DNA of 43,918 bases, taken from the NCBI GenBank assembly GCA_017480445.1, contig JAFVAO010000043.1:1-43918 (forward strand). Reading direction: 5' to 3'. Positions within the stretch are counted from its first letter, which is position 1. The number at the start of each line of letters is the position of its first letter. Positions 1 through 8,437 of the stretch are shown here, piece after piece. The stretch comes from Lachnospiraceae bacterium (lineage in GTDB: Bacteria; Bacillota; Clostridia; Lachnospirales; Lachnospiraceae). The position numbers and the translations under genes were made by a program. The notes under the pieces were generated by a model. That model did no database searches and was not told the origin of the DNA. It saw nothing but the letters and a program-made list of their open reading frames with translations.

Positions 1-29
1 CTGCGCAATCGGCACAATGTTGTGCCGAA

Positions 30-118
30 CGGAGAAGGAGGGATTTGAACCCTCGCGCCGCTATTAACGACCTGCACCCTTTCCAGGGGTGTCCCTTCAA
101 CCTCTTGGGTACTTCTCC
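30..118 (-). tRNA. tRNA-Ser (anticodon GGA)
   Basis: Read on the minus strand, this starts GGAGAAGU and ends CUUCUCC plus a G discriminator, so the acceptor stem closes. The anticodon loop is CUGGAAA, giving GGA, which reads UCC and UCU serine codons. There is a long variable arm, as expected of a class II serine tRNA, and the T loop GGUUCAAAUCC is canonical. CCA is not encoded. It lies 75 bases downstream of a second tRNA-Ser and is probably co-transcribed with it. Confidence 0.97.
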
Positions 119-193
119 AGGTTGAATCTGTAGATACAGTATTCATTTCAAAACCATCCGAGAGTTCTGTGCCAAACACTTCCTACTCTCTAG

Positions 194-279
194 CGGAGAG
201 AGTGGGATTCGAACCCACGCGCCCTTGCGGACAAACGGTTTTCAAGACCGCCTCGTTATGACCACTTCGATATCTCTCC
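194..279 (-). tRNA. tRNA-Ser (anticodon UGA)
   Basis: Minus-strand class II tRNA with acceptor strands GGAGAGA and UCUCUCC plus a G discriminator. The anticodon loop CUUGAAA gives UGA, reading UCA, UCG and UCU. The long variable arm and the T loop GGUUCGAAUCC fit tRNA-Ser. It is the first gene after the promoter at 320-348. Confidence 0.97.
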
Positions 280-319
280 ATGTCCTTTTCAAAGCTGCCA
301 CTAACCAGCGGCAAAAATT

Positions 320-348
320 ATTGTAACAAATGTTGCGGCTACTGTCAA
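320..348 (-). promoter_or_regulatory. Sigma-A promoter of the tRNA-Ser pair
   Basis: On the minus strand a perfect -35 TTGACA (343-348) is followed by a 17-base spacer and TACAAT (320-325), one base off consensus. Transcription would start about 30-35 bases before the first tRNA-Ser. This is the strongest promoter match in the left part of the window, as expected for stable RNA. The rest of 349-440 shows nothing I recognise. Confidence 0.8.
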
Positions 349-440
349 CAAGATTTTTCGACTTTATGCAAATTTCTTGCGACAATCTTTTCAGCACTTT
401 ATTCACACATATAAATTCATCTTACTAGCATCCGTTTCAC

Positions 441-489
441 ATAAAAACCTCCAAGGAGGCGGACACCTACGCCCACACGCCTTGGAGGT
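441..489 (-). terminator. Terminator of the sugar ABC operon
   Basis: Arms ACCTCCAAGG (447-456) and CCTTGGAGGT (480-489) are perfectly complementary. On the minus strand the hairpin is followed at once by TTTTT. It lies about 50 bases after the stop of the last permease gene, so it closes that operon. Confidence 0.8.
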
Positions 490-536
490 ATTCGATCATT
501 ATTTGCGCTTGGTTCACGCTCCGGAGCGGAAAGGGA

Positions 537-1403
537 TTAACCCTTAACGGCACCGGCGTTAACGCCCTGTACAAAGTACTTCTGCAGGAAAGGATACAGT
601 GCCATGAACGGAAGGATCGCACAAACGATTGCCGCATAGTACAGGGTATTCTGTGATACCGCATACGATGTTGTCGGCGTATCTCCATCCATGACCATAA
701 CTCTCAGTATGTACTGGAAGTTAACCTGATCACGATTGGTGATGTAAATCTGTACCGTGCTATAGTCATTCCATACAGTCACGGCGTACATCAGACCGAT
801 GGATGCCAGAGCCGCTTTGGACAAAGGCAACACAATCTTGAAGAAAATACCCATCGGTGAACATCCGTCAATCTTCGCTGCCTCAAACAGAGACTCAGGA
901 ATTCCTTCAAAGAAGTTTCTCATCAGCACCAGATTGTACACGTTCATACCATGCTTTACAACCAGGATCCACATGTTATCTACCAGACCCAGTCTCTTCA
1001 TTACCAAGAACTCAGGGATCATACCACCGGAGAAGATCATGGTAAAGAGCAGGAAGTAGGAAAACAGGTTTCTACCGGGCATCTCTGTCTGACAAAGTAC
1101 ATAACCACCTAACGTGGACATTACCATACCAAGCAACGTACCGGCCACTGTAGTAAGTACCGAGTTTACAAAAGGTCTGTACAGCTTCTGGGTTGTAAAG
1201 ATCGTCAGATATCCGTTTACTGTAGGCTGGTTGGGCCAGAACTGGAACTTATACACACCCACCGCGTTGAAGGAGTCAACCACAACCTTCCAGATAGGCA
1301 CCAAAATGATCAACGCCACAATCACAAACACGATGTAGTTCACCACATCGAATACATGAACATGTTTCTTGGGCTTTTTATATGCTGTTTTATTATTCGC
1401 CAT
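537..1403 (-). CDS. Carbohydrate ABC transporter permease, LplC/YtcP type
   Basis: A 288-residue inner-membrane permease with about six hydrophobic helices. It begins with a Lys-rich cytoplasmic end and a first helix around residues 20-45. The cytoplasmic EAA-type loop that contacts the ATPase is visible as EAAKIDGCSPMGIFFKIVLP, around residues 175-194. The family (COG0395) imports oligosaccharides with a second permease and a lipoprotein, both encoded just upstream. GGAGGG lies 8 bases before the ATG. No ATPase is encoded here. Such importers commonly share an MsmX-like ATPase encoded elsewhere, so that is assumed. The substrate cannot be read from the sequence. Confidence 0.93.
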   Translation of the reverse strand: MANNKTAYKKPKKHVHVFDVVNYIVFVIVALIILVPIWKVVVDSFNAVGVYKFQFWPNQPTVNGYLTIFTTQKLYRPFVNSVLTTVAGTLLGMVMSTLGGYVLCQTEMPGRNLFSYFLLFTMIFSGGMIPEFLVMKRLGLVDNMWILVVKHGMNVYNLVLMRNFFEGIPESLFEAAKIDGCSPMGIFFKIVLPLSKAALASIGLMYAVTVWNDYSTVQIYITNRDQVNFQYILRVMVMDGDTPTTSYAVSQNTLYYAAIVCAILPFMALYPFLQKYFVQGVNAGAVKG

Positions 1404-1417
1404 ACTGTAAGCCCTCC

Positions 1418-2374
1418 TTATATAATTCCGCGTCCGCGGACTTTTTTACTTGCATAGTTACATATCACAACCAACAGACAGCCTACCAAGGATCTGAACA
1501 GACCAACTGCGGTGGTATAACCATAGTTCGGCATAGCCGTAAGGAACGTTTTACGGTAAATGAAGGTACCGATGGTATCGGACACATCATACACACGTGT
1601 ATTGTAGAGAACGAAAACTGACTCAAACAGATTCAGCACTTTCGCAAGGTTCAAAATCAAAACGATGATAACGGTATTTGCCAAAGCCGGTACAGTTACA
1701 TACCAGATCTTCTGCAGTCTCGTTGCGCCATCAATATCTGCCGCCTCATAAAGCTCTGTGTTGATACCGGACAGAGTCGCCAGGAAGATAACGGTTCCCC
1801 AACCAGTCTCTTTCCAAATATTGATCAGATAATAAATCGGTCGCCACCATGTCTTACTGTGCATGAAGTCGATACTCTTCTCCAACATGCCCCAGGACTT
1901 CAGGGTCTCGTTTACGAAACCGGTTGAAGAAGCAGACAAGAACAGGGTGAAGATTGCAGCCGTCACTGCCCAGGACATAAAGTGGGGCAGATAAATGATC
2001 GTCTGTAAGCTCTTCTTTGCAATGATGTTGCCCATCTCGTTCAGGAACACGGAGATCAGAACAGATGCAAAGGTCGTCAAGAGCAATTTGATGATGGACA
2101 ACTCCAATGTATTCACAAAGGATGTCCAGAAGCCCTTATCACTGAATAAGGTCTGAAAATGCTTCATGCCCACAAATTCCATTTTTTTGGCCGTATAGTC
2201 ATAGAATGAATAACGTATACCGAGCATAGGCCAGTAGTAAATCACCAATACATAGAAAAATACCGGCAGGAACATAATATAGAAACCTATATTATTCATC
2301 ATCCGCATGCCTAACGGTTTTTTGCGAATCGGCGCGCCGGTCGCCGTGATAGCATTTTTGTTGGTCTTAGCCAT
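1418..2374 (-). CDS. Carbohydrate ABC transporter permease, LplB/YteP type
   Basis: A 318-residue membrane permease (COG4209-like) and partner of the downstream LplC-type permease. A basic N-terminus (KKPLGMRMMN) is followed by a helix at about 30-52. The EAA loop reads YEAADIDGATRLQKIWYVTV, in the second half. I chose the start MAKTNKN because AGGTG lies 5 bases before it; a GTG two codons upstream is the alternative. The gap to the next gene is 14 bases, so the two permeases are surely co-transcribed. Confidence 0.92.
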   Translation of the reverse strand: MAKTNKNAITATGAPIRKKPLGMRMMNNIGFYIMFLPVFFYVLVIYYWPMLGIRYSFYDYTAKKMEFVGMKHFQTLFSDKGFWTSFVNTLELSIIKLLLTTFASVLISVFLNEMGNIIAKKSLQTIIYLPHFMSWAVTAAIFTLFLSASSTGFVNETLKSWGMLEKSIDFMHSKTWWRPIYYLINIWKETGWGTVIFLATLSGINTELYEAADIDGATRLQKIWYVTVPALANTVIIVLILNLAKVLNLFESVFVLYNTRVYDVSDTIGTFIYRKTFLTAMPNYGYTTAVGLFRSLVGCLLVVICNYASKKVRGRGII

Positions 2375-2473
2375 AAGCACACCTAACCCCTTTCCTTCTT
2401 TATAATTAAAAACTCCTGCCCCAGCATCCCGCCGGGGCAGGAATCTTAATTCAGATTAGTAAGTGTGTAATTC

Positions 2474-4120
2474 TTACTGAGCGTTCAGCTCTGCAAGGAT
2501 GGTCTCGATATCGCTACCGAAGGAATCCTTGTACTCAGCGATTGCATCTTCTGCACTCTTCTCACCAGTAACAACCTCGTTCATCAACTGGGTCTTCAAG
2601 CTTACCAGATCGTTCTGGATCTGGGTCAGAGTCTCGTTAGCAGGAGAAGTAGGAGCGTCTACACAGTTCTCGGTAAAGAACTTGTTACCCTCCACAACCA
2701 GATCTACGGTATCTACATAACCGTTGGTCAGAGGAGAGATAACCAGGACAGCATCCAGATGATTCTTCTTCCACAGGGAGTTAGGATCATTAGGAGACTG
2801 CTTCAAGTGGAACTTACCCTCTTCGTAGGTGTAGGTCTTAGCCTTCTCAGGATCGCTTGCGTTGGTGGTGAACTCCTCAGCGTGGATGGACCAGTGAACA
2901 TCCTCTGCACCATAGGTCCACAGAGTCTGTACAGTGTCGCCGTCCAGCATGGTCTCAAGCAGTGCATCGAAGATCGCCTGCTCACGTGCGTTGCTGCCGT
3001 CGCCATCATCAGTGATTACCCAAACGGGAGCTTCTCTGTTGATGTAACCGCCCCAGGAATCCTTGATCTCCTTGATAGGAGGCAGCTGCTCGATCTGGCT
3101 GTCAACATCGTTCTTTGCAAGGTTATCGGTCAAAGTCTGCAACCAGGTACCTGCCCAGTAGGTGAATACACCTTCGGAAGTGCTCTGGTCGTTGGAGAAC
3201 CATTTCTCACGAGCCTGCTTGGTACCAGCTTCCTCGGTATCAGGGTCGATTACGCCTGCCTCGTAAGCTGCGTTCAGTCTCTTCAGAGCGTCGATGGTAG
3301 CCTGCTCCTGGAAGCCGTCTACCCAAACGCCGTTCTTCTGGTAGATTGCGGGATAAGCATCCTGCCAGAACTCAGGCATGTAGTTGATGTAAGGAGCCTC
3401 GTCCAGCTTACCGTAACCAGCAGCGATTACGCCGTAGGTACCAGCCTTGCCGTCGCCATCGGGATCCTGCTCGGTAAATGCCTTCAGCATGTTGAAGTAG
3501 TCATCATAGGTCTTGATGTCCTCGATCTTCATGCCAACTGCATCCAGCCATGCCTTCTTAACATAAGTTACACAACCATTACCATAGGTAGGAGCGAAGC
3601 CATACAGATGACCCTCGGAATCCTTCATACCCTCGTTGATTGCAGGCAGGGTGATTCTGTTCTGGAACTCAGCGTTTGCATAAGCATCAGCCATATCCCA
3701 AAGAAGACCTGTAGAGGAATACTCACGGAACATCGTAGCGCTCATGATCAATGCATCAGGATAAGATCCGTCGCCAGGGGTACCGGTCGTCAACAGACGG
3801 GATACAGTACCGGAGTAATCGGAGTGATCCAGCTGATTGATGTGCAGCTTAACGGGATGACCGATCTTCTCGCTCACAGCAGCCTCCCACTGCTCAATGA
3901 ATTTGTCCTGACCACTGTCTACGGTAGCGGTAACGGTACCGTCAACAACGATGTAGAGGTCCTCAAGATTGTAGTCCTCTTCAACTGCTGCCTGGCTGGC
4001 GCCAGAGTTGTCAGGTGCCTGACTTGAAGCGGAAGAAGGAGTGGTCTCGGTCTTGCCGCATCCTGCCATTGTAGCTACCATGGTAGCTGCCAAAAGCACG
4101 GAAACCAATTTCTTTTTCAT
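2474..4120 (-). CDS. Sugar ABC transporter substrate-binding lipoprotein, LplA type
   Basis: A 548-residue extracellular solute-binding protein. The signal peptide has a basic start (MKKK), a hydrophobic core and the lipobox MAGC with the lipidated Cys at 21. A Ser/Thr/Gln-rich linker follows. The length and the aromatic-rich body fit the large LplA-like family 1 binding proteins for oligosaccharides. Start: the frame stays open upstream to 4198, but GGAGG sits 5 bases before the ATG at 4120, and only this start gives a normal signal peptide. It is the first gene of the operon, with 99 bases to the first permease. Its promoter carries two dyads that may bind a sugar-responsive regulator. The substrate is unknown. 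Confidence 0.92.
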   Translation of the reverse strand: MKKKLVSVLLAATMVATMAGCGKTETTPSSASSQAPDNSGASQAAVEEDYNLEDLYIVVDGTVTATVDSGQDKFIEQWEAAVSEKIGHPVKLHINQLDHSDYSGTVSRLLTTGTPGDGSYPDALIMSATMFREYSSTGLLWDMADAYANAEFQNRITLPAINEGMKDSEGHLYGFAPTYGNGCVTYVKKAWLDAVGMKIEDIKTYDDYFNMLKAFTEQDPDGDGKAGTYGVIAAGYGKLDEAPYINYMPEFWQDAYPAIYQKNGVWVDGFQEQATIDALKRLNAAYEAGVIDPDTEEAGTKQAREKWFSNDQSTSEGVFTYWAGTWLQTLTDNLAKNDVDSQIEQLPPIKEIKDSWGGYINREAPVWVITDDGDGSNAREQAIFDALLETMLDGDTVQTLWTYGAEDVHWSIHAEEFTTNASDPEKAKTYTYEEGKFHLKQSPNDPNSLWKKNHLDAVLVISPLTNGYVDTVDLVVEGNKFFTENCVDAPTSPANETLTQIQNDLVSLKTQLMNEVVTGEKSAEDAIAEYKDSFGSDIETILAELNAQ

Positions 4121-4156
4121 AATTACCTCCTTAAGATAAAAAGAATATGTTGGTGT

Positions 4157-4235
4157 GGTGCAAACCATTTTGCACCTAGAATGAATTATAGCACACATGT
4201 CTAACTTTTGTAAACAGCAAAAATTGCATTTTGCT
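4157..4235 (-). promoter_or_regulatory. Promoter of the sugar ABC operon with two flanking dyads
   Basis: On the minus strand, TTTACA (4209-4214), an 18-base spacer and TATAAT (4185-4190) preceded by TG form a good sigma-A promoter. A perfect dyad with arms GGTGCAAA and TTTGCACC and a 4-base spacer (4157-4176) covers the first transcribed bases. A second dyad, AGCAAAA-N6-TTTTGCT (4216-4235), abuts the -35. The downstream dyad could be a repressor operator or an RNA hairpin, and the upstream one could be an activator site; both roles are inferred. From 4236 to 4329 I see nothing more. Confidence 0.65.
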
Positions 4236-4329
4236 AAATATTTGCTGTGAATTTTATAACGAAATTAGGCAGATTGCCCCTTTCTGCTCATTCCCGTCTT
4301 TTCTTTTGGGCAAATTACACATAAAAATC

Positions 4330-5103
4330 TCATTTTTTTGGTAAAAACAACTCTGCCACCGGCAGATCCTCCGCCGTCGTCACCTTGATGTTCCGGTAAT
4401 CTCCCTCTACCAGACGGATGCGGAACCCTGTGTAATGTGCCACCACACTCGCGTCGTCGGTGATCCAGGAGAAATCGTCCAGACGATCCCTGCCGCGAAG
4501 TTCTCCCGCCAGCTTATCGAACGCCTCGTAGGCCAGATTGCCGCGAAAGCTCTGCGGCGTCTGCACCTGATACAGGAGCCGTCTGTCCGGCACTGCCACC
4601 TCAATGCCCGTGCCGTCAGAGATCGCCACCGTGTCTTTGGACGGCACTGCCGCAACACAGGCGCCGTTCTCCTCCGCCCCCCAGAAACATGCCTCTATGA
4701 TCTCCTCCGTCAAAAACGGGCGTGCGCCGTCGTGAATCATGACAATCCGGCTTGCCGCCTTTTCCGCACCTTTGATCTCCCGCAGCTTCTGCAGGCCGTG
4801 AATGACCGATTCAAAGCGCTCTCTGCCGCCCTCCGCCAGCGCCATCACCTTGCGGAAGTCGTATTTGTCCAAAATCTGTGTTTCCACATAAGGGAGCTCT
4901 CCCTTGGCTGCAACCAAAATACAGTCGTCCACAAGGGGCGACTGCTCCACTGCATGCAGGGCGTACCAGATCAAGGGTTTGCCGTTCACCTTCAGGAACT
5001 GCTTGGGGAGATCCGCTCCCATGCGCCGCCCACTGCCGCCGGCCAGCACAATCATGGTACATCTTCTTCTGTTTTCCGTTTCTCTTTTTTCCAAAACCCC
5101 CAT
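4330..5103 (-). CDS. ispD: 2-C-methyl-D-erythritol 4-phosphate cytidylyltransferase
   Basis: IspD couples CTP to methylerythritol phosphate in the cytosol, the third step of the MEP isoprenoid pathway. Visible motifs are the nucleotide-binding loop VLAGGSGRRMG followed by LPKQFL, the HDGARPF segment in mid-protein, AVPSKDTVA, and QTPQSF near residue 185. At up to 257 residues it is slightly long because of a charged N-terminus. The start is uncertain. The ATG at 5103 has GAGGAG directly against it. A TTG at 5094 has AGGAG at 9 bases. An ATG at 5055 lies right before the conserved core but has a poor site. It is the last gene of the tRNA-maturation operon, 21 bases after tsaD, with no clear terminator behind it. 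Confidence 0.93.
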   Translation of the reverse strand: MGVLEKRETENRRRCTMIVLAGGSGRRMGADLPKQFLKVNGKPLIWYALHAVEQSPLVDDCILVAAKGELPYVETQILDKYDFRKVMALAEGGRERFESVIHGLQKLREIKGAEKAASRIVMIHDGARPFLTEEIIEACFWGAEENGACVAAVPSKDTVAISDGTGIEVAVPDRRLLYQVQTPQSFRGNLAYEAFDKLAGELRGRDRLDDFSWITDDASVVAHYTGFRIRLVEGDYRNIKVTTAEDLPVAELFLPKK

Positions 5104-5124
5104 CTCCTCATATCGTTCCTGCCG

Positions 5125-6162
5125 TCAATCGCAGGGTGCGTTCACTTCCTCCAGCCGCAGATTCGGCACCGCGTTCAGATCCAGCCCATGTCTGACGCCG
5201 CGCATATATTCGTAGTATCCGGCCGCCCCGATCATCGCTGCATTGTCCGTGCACAGGATCGGGCTCGGATGATAAAATGTGATGCCGCGCGCCGCACACG
5301 CCTGCTCAAACGCCGCGCGCAGGGCACTGTTGGAAGCCACGCCGCCGGCGATGGCAAACTTGCCGTACCCGCATGCCTGCACCGCGCTCAGTGAATGTTC
5401 CACCAGCACATCCACCACCGCTTTTTGGAAAGAGGCCGCGACATCCGCCTGGCAGATCTCCTCCCCCTTCATTTGACAGCCGTTCAGATAATTCAGCACA
5501 GCGCTTTTAAGACCGCTGAAGCTGAAGTCATATGCATTTTCCGCCACCTTGGCTCTCGGGAAGGGAATCGCCTCCGGGTTACCTTGTTTTGCCAGCTGAT
5601 CAATCTTCGGTCCGCCGGGATAGCCCAGTCCGATCGCCCGCGCCACCTTGTCGAACGCCTCCCCTGCCGCGTCATCCCTGGTGATCCCCAGAATCTCATA
5701 TTGTCCGTAATCCCGCACCACGACCAGATGGGAATGTCCCCCCGATGCCACCAGGCAGACAAACGGCGGTTCCAGCTCCGGATGCTCTATATAATTGGCA
5801 CTGATATGTCCGTTGATATGGTGTACGCCGACCAGCGGAATCCCCGTGGCAAAGCTGATCGCCTTGGCAGCCGAAACGCCCACCAGCAGCGCGCCCACCA
5901 GTCCCGGGCCGTAGGTCACCGCGATCGCCGTGATGTCCCGCAGCGTAAGATGTGCGTCCGCGAGTGCCTTCTCGATCACCTGATTGATTTTTTCAATATG
6001 TTTGCGCGATGCGATCTCCGGAACGACCCCGCCGTAGAGCGTATGTAACGGCACCTGCGAGTAGATCACGTTGGAGAGCACCTCTCTCCCGTTTCGCACA
6101 ACAGCCGCAGCCGTCTCATCGCAGGAGCTCTCAATCGCCAATATGTACACTGTATCTTCCAT
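5125..6162 (-). CDS. tsaD: tRNA N6-adenosine threonylcarbamoyltransferase TsaD
   Basis: TsaD transfers threonylcarbamoyl from TC-AMP to A37 of ANN-decoding tRNAs, working with TsaB and TsaE, both encoded upstream in this operon. The N-terminal ASKHA motif [14 protein letters not shown], the metal-binding HHINGHISA (HxxxH type, about residue 110), GGHSHLV, and the late TDNAAMIG are all present. Its 345 residues are typical. I take MEDTVYI as the start because GGAGA lies 8 bases upstream; an in-frame ATG six codons earlier has a weak site. The gap to the preceding gene is 25 bases. Confidence 0.97.
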   Translation of the reverse strand: MEDTVYILAIESSCDETAAAVVRNGREVLSNVIYSQVPLHTLYGGVVPEIASRKHIEKINQVIEKALADAHLTLRDITAIAVTYGPGLVGALLVGVSAAKAISFATGIPLVGVHHINGHISANYIEHPELEPPFVCLVASGGHSHLVVVRDYGQYEILGITRDDAAGEAFDKVARAIGLGYPGGPKIDQLAKQGNPEAIPFPRAKVAENAYDFSFSGLKSAVLNYLNGCQMKGEEICQADVAASFQKAVVDVLVEHSLSAVQACGYGKFAIAGGVASNSALRAAFEQACAARGITFYHPSPILCTDNAAMIGAAGYYEYMRGVRHGLDLNAVPNLRLEEVNAPCD

Positions 6163-6187
6163 GTTGTTTTCTCCGAACATGCTCCCC

Positions 6188-6778
6188 TCACTCAGCCGTC
6201 TGGTTCTGCTGCTCCAGCTCGGCCATATCCTTCCAGCCCAGAATCTTCCACTGCTTATTCGCGTCCTTGCGCAGCAGATACATTTGATTTTTCTGGAAAT
6301 TCTGTCCGTTTTCCATCACAATATAACCGCACATGATCTTCGCAAAGGTAGAACCGTCCACGTCGTAGATCTCGACGTTCGTGCTGGACGCCGGGTTGAA
6401 GCTGGAATATCTTCTCCCCTTGCTGCGCCAATCCTGCACATCCGCGCGCAGCATCATCAGGTTCGTCCCCAGCTCATTGGCCGCAAGAAGCTCATCATCA
6501 TAAAGCTCGCGGGCTTTTAAGCCGAGAGCTTCGATCTCCTCCTCTGTGCTCTGCTCGTTGTACAGACACCGAAGAATCTCATTATAATATTTGATCACTT
6601 CCTTGGGTGTTGGCGGGTAATCCTTACTCAGATCCCTGCTCAGCGTGGTCTCCACCACCGTCATGGAGGCCTCCGCTTTGCTCTCCTTGCTTCTGTTCGA
6701 CAGATAAGCATAGTAACCAACCACCGCCACCACCAGCAAGACAACAATGATCGTAGTGCGCGTTTTTGCATTTTTCAT
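6188..6778 (-). CDS. Membrane-anchored protein of unknown function
   Basis: 196 residues. A short basic N-terminus (MKNAKTRT) is followed by one hydrophobic helix at about 8-27, then a soluble domain, probably extracytoplasmic. There is no lipobox Cys and no catalytic motif I recognise. The body has an alpha-helical part (about 55-125, with charged [10 protein letters not shown]) and a beta-rich C-terminus ending in [11 protein letters not shown], which resembles small folds of the NTF2/SnoaL kind; this is only an impression. I believe related proteins occur in Lachnospiraceae as a DUF family, but I cannot name it safely. It sits between rnz (6 bases) and tsaD in the tRNA-maturation operon. 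Confidence 0.8.
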   Translation of the reverse strand: MKNAKTRTTIIVVLLVVAVVGYYAYLSNRSKESKAEASMTVVETTLSRDLSKDYPPTPKEVIKYYNEILRCLYNEQSTEEEIEALGLKARELYDDELLAANELGTNLMMLRADVQDWRSKGRRYSSFNPASSTNVEIYDVDGSTFAKIMCGYIVMENGQNFQKNQMYLLRKDANKQWKILGWKDMAELEQQNQTAE

Positions 6779-6784
6779 CCTGTC

Positions 6785-7696
6785 TTATTCTTCCTTGAAA
6801 TTTAATTCTACGGTTCTGCCATCCTTTGCAGCGATCGTGTTGGGGAAAATATTTCTGACCTCCCCTATAAATTCCTCCGGGTGCATCAGCGACGGACTGT
6901 AATGTGTCAGCCACAATTCAGGCACCTGGGCTTCCCTGGCGATCCGAGCCGCCTCGTACATTGTCATGTGCTTGTGTTCTTTGGCCTTGGCCAGCTTGTC
7001 TGGCTCGCCGTACATCCCCTCCAGAATCAGCAGATCTGCCTCTCTGGCATGTTGTAAAATACTGTCCGTCGGACGTGTGTCGGTGCAATATGTGACCTTC
7101 AGTCCCTTTCGATCCGCCCCCAGCACCATATCCGGCGTGAACGTACGTCCCTCCGCTTCGATCGTCTCGCCCTTTTGCAGGCGGCTCCAATATTGCATGG
7201 GAATCTGCAGCTGCTCCGCCCGCGCTCTGTCAAATCTGCCGGCGCGCTCCACGCACATGCTATACCCATAGCATAGCACATTATGCTTCACCTTAAAAGC
7301 ATCAATTCGAAATCCATCAAAATAAAAGCTTTCCTCATCGGCGGTAATCTCCAGAAACTGTATCTCAAACGGCAGCTCCGGCGCAATCACCCGCAGCGCG
7401 TTCACCACCCGTTCCAGTCCCTTCGGCCCGATCAGCAAAAGCGGCTCCTTCCGTTCCGCATTTCCCATAGTCAAAAGCATCCCCGGCAGACCACTGATAT
7501 GATCCGCATGATAATGGGTAAAGCAGATAATATCGATGGGATTCGGGCTCCATCCCTTCTCCCGCATGGCGATCTGGGTGCCCTCTCCGCAGTCAATCAA
7601 TATGCTTTTTCCATTATAGCGCATCATCAGAGAAGTGAGCCACCTGTACGGCAGCGGCATCATTCCTCCGGTCCCCAGCAGACAAACATCTAGCAT
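6785..7696 (-). CDS. rnz: Ribonuclease Z
   Basis: A metallo-beta-lactamase-fold endonuclease that removes the 3' trailer from tRNA precursors lacking encoded CCA, such as the tRNA-Ser genes in this window. The zinc motif HYHADHISG is at about 62-70. Further ligands are likely in VKHNVL, in the CTDTRPT segment, and in the C-terminal LTHYSP. The 303 residues are normal for a short-form RNase Z. The ATG lies inside the end of the upstream Zn-ribbon gene (7-base overlap), implying coupled translation; GAGG is found about 10 bases before it. Confidence 0.95.
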   Translation of the reverse strand: MLDVCLLGTGGMMPLPYRWLTSLMMRYNGKSILIDCGEGTQIAMREKGWSPNPIDIICFTHYHADHISGLPGMLLTMGNAERKEPLLLIGPKGLERVVNALRVIAPELPFEIQFLEITADEESFYFDGFRIDAFKVKHNVLCYGYSMCVERAGRFDRARAEQLQIPMQYWSRLQKGETIEAEGRTFTPDMVLGADRKGLKVTYCTDTRPTDSILQHAREADLLILEGMYGEPDKLAKAKEHKHMTMYEAARIAREAQVPELWLTHYSPSLMHPEEFIGEVRNIFPNTIAAKDGRTVELNFKEE

Positions 7697-7914
7697 AACT
7701 CTGTTACCTCATCCTCCTCCACCGGGATGGCAAACTGTCCGATCATGTTGTCGTAACAGTCCTCGCACAGATCAAACCTGTGTCTCGTACCATCCTTGCG
7801 GCTGAAGTACCCAAAGGTGTAATCCACCTCAAAGTATCCTTCCTTTATATAGTTCCCCTCTGATTTTAATTCTTTTTTACACTGATTGCAAATGACCTTA
7901 CCGTATTTTCTCAT
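7690..7914 (-). CDS. Small zinc-ribbon-like protein of unknown function
   Basis: 74 residues, MRKYGKVICNQC onward. Two Cys pairs, CNQC near residue 9 and CEDC near residue 53, could bind one zinc ion. Between them lies a Tyr/Phe-rich stretch (EVDYTFGYFSRKDG). It could be a small nucleic-acid or protein adaptor, but no function can be assigned. AGGAGG lies 7 bases before the chosen ATG; the frame extends 14 codons further upstream without a better site. It overlaps rnz by 7 bases. Confidence 0.85.
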   Translation of the reverse strand: MRKYGKVICNQCKKELKSEGNYIKEGYFEVDYTFGYFSRKDGTRHRFDLCEDCYDNMIGQFAIPVEEDEVTELC

Positions 7915-7966
7915 AAGCTTCCTCCTGTACATTGGTTTACAAAACCTGTATTCCAATCCAAGTATA

Positions 7967-8437
7967 CTATGAGTTGTCCGGTGCGCACTTGGTAATTGTT
8001 GGTCTTCTCCACATGATCAGCGCATCCTCCGCAGGCTTCTCGTAGAACCCCGGCCGCACGCCCTCCGTGACAAATCCCGCCCGCTCATATAAGCCAATCG
8101 CCGGCAGATTGCTCTTTCTTACCTCCAGCGTCATCGCCGCAGCGCCCCGCCGTTTTGCCTCCGCAAGCAGCGCATCCACCAGACGCGCCGCGATTCCCCG
8201 GCGCCTGAAGCGCTCCGCCACCATGACCTTGTCGATCTCGCCCTCGTCGGCCAGAAGCGTCGCCACCACGCAGCCCGCGATCTCGCCCTCCGCCTCTGCC
8301 ACAACCGCCAAATGATAGTCTCTAGTCAGCAGCCCCGCGAAACTGTCCGCCGACCACGGCATGCTGAAAATCTCCTGTTCCATCCGGGTCAGCGCCGGAA
8401 TGTCGCCGGCTTCCATGGGCCGTATCCGCAGGCTCAT
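7967..8437 (-). CDS. rimI: Ribosomal protein S18-alanine N-acetyltransferase RimI
   Basis: A GNAT acetyltransferase of 156 residues that acetylates the N-terminal alanine of ribosomal protein S18. It begins LRIRPMEAGDIPAL, typical of RimI, then EIFSMPWSADSF. The acetyl-CoA loop FRRRGIAARLVDAL follows motif A, and LEVRKSNLPAIGLYERAGF is the RimI signature around residues 108-126. Its ATG overlaps the tsaB stop by 4 bases (ATGA). In Firmicutes rimI is regularly found between tsaB and tsaD, as here. Confidence 0.95.
   Translation of the reverse strand: MSLRIRPMEAGDIPALTRMEQEIFSMPWSADSFAGLLTRDYHLAVVAEAEGEIAGCVVATLLADEGEIDKVMVAERFRRRGIAARLVDALLAEAKRRGAAAMTLEVRKSNLPAIGLYERAGFVTEGVRPGFYEKPAEDALIMWRRPTITKCAPDNS

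Noticed and set aside
5108-5299. Short open frames overlapping tsaD, rnz and ispD in other frames (for example 4407-4658 and 6624-6914 on the minus strand).
   Set aside because: They sit inside conserved genes on the same or opposite strand and have no start signals.
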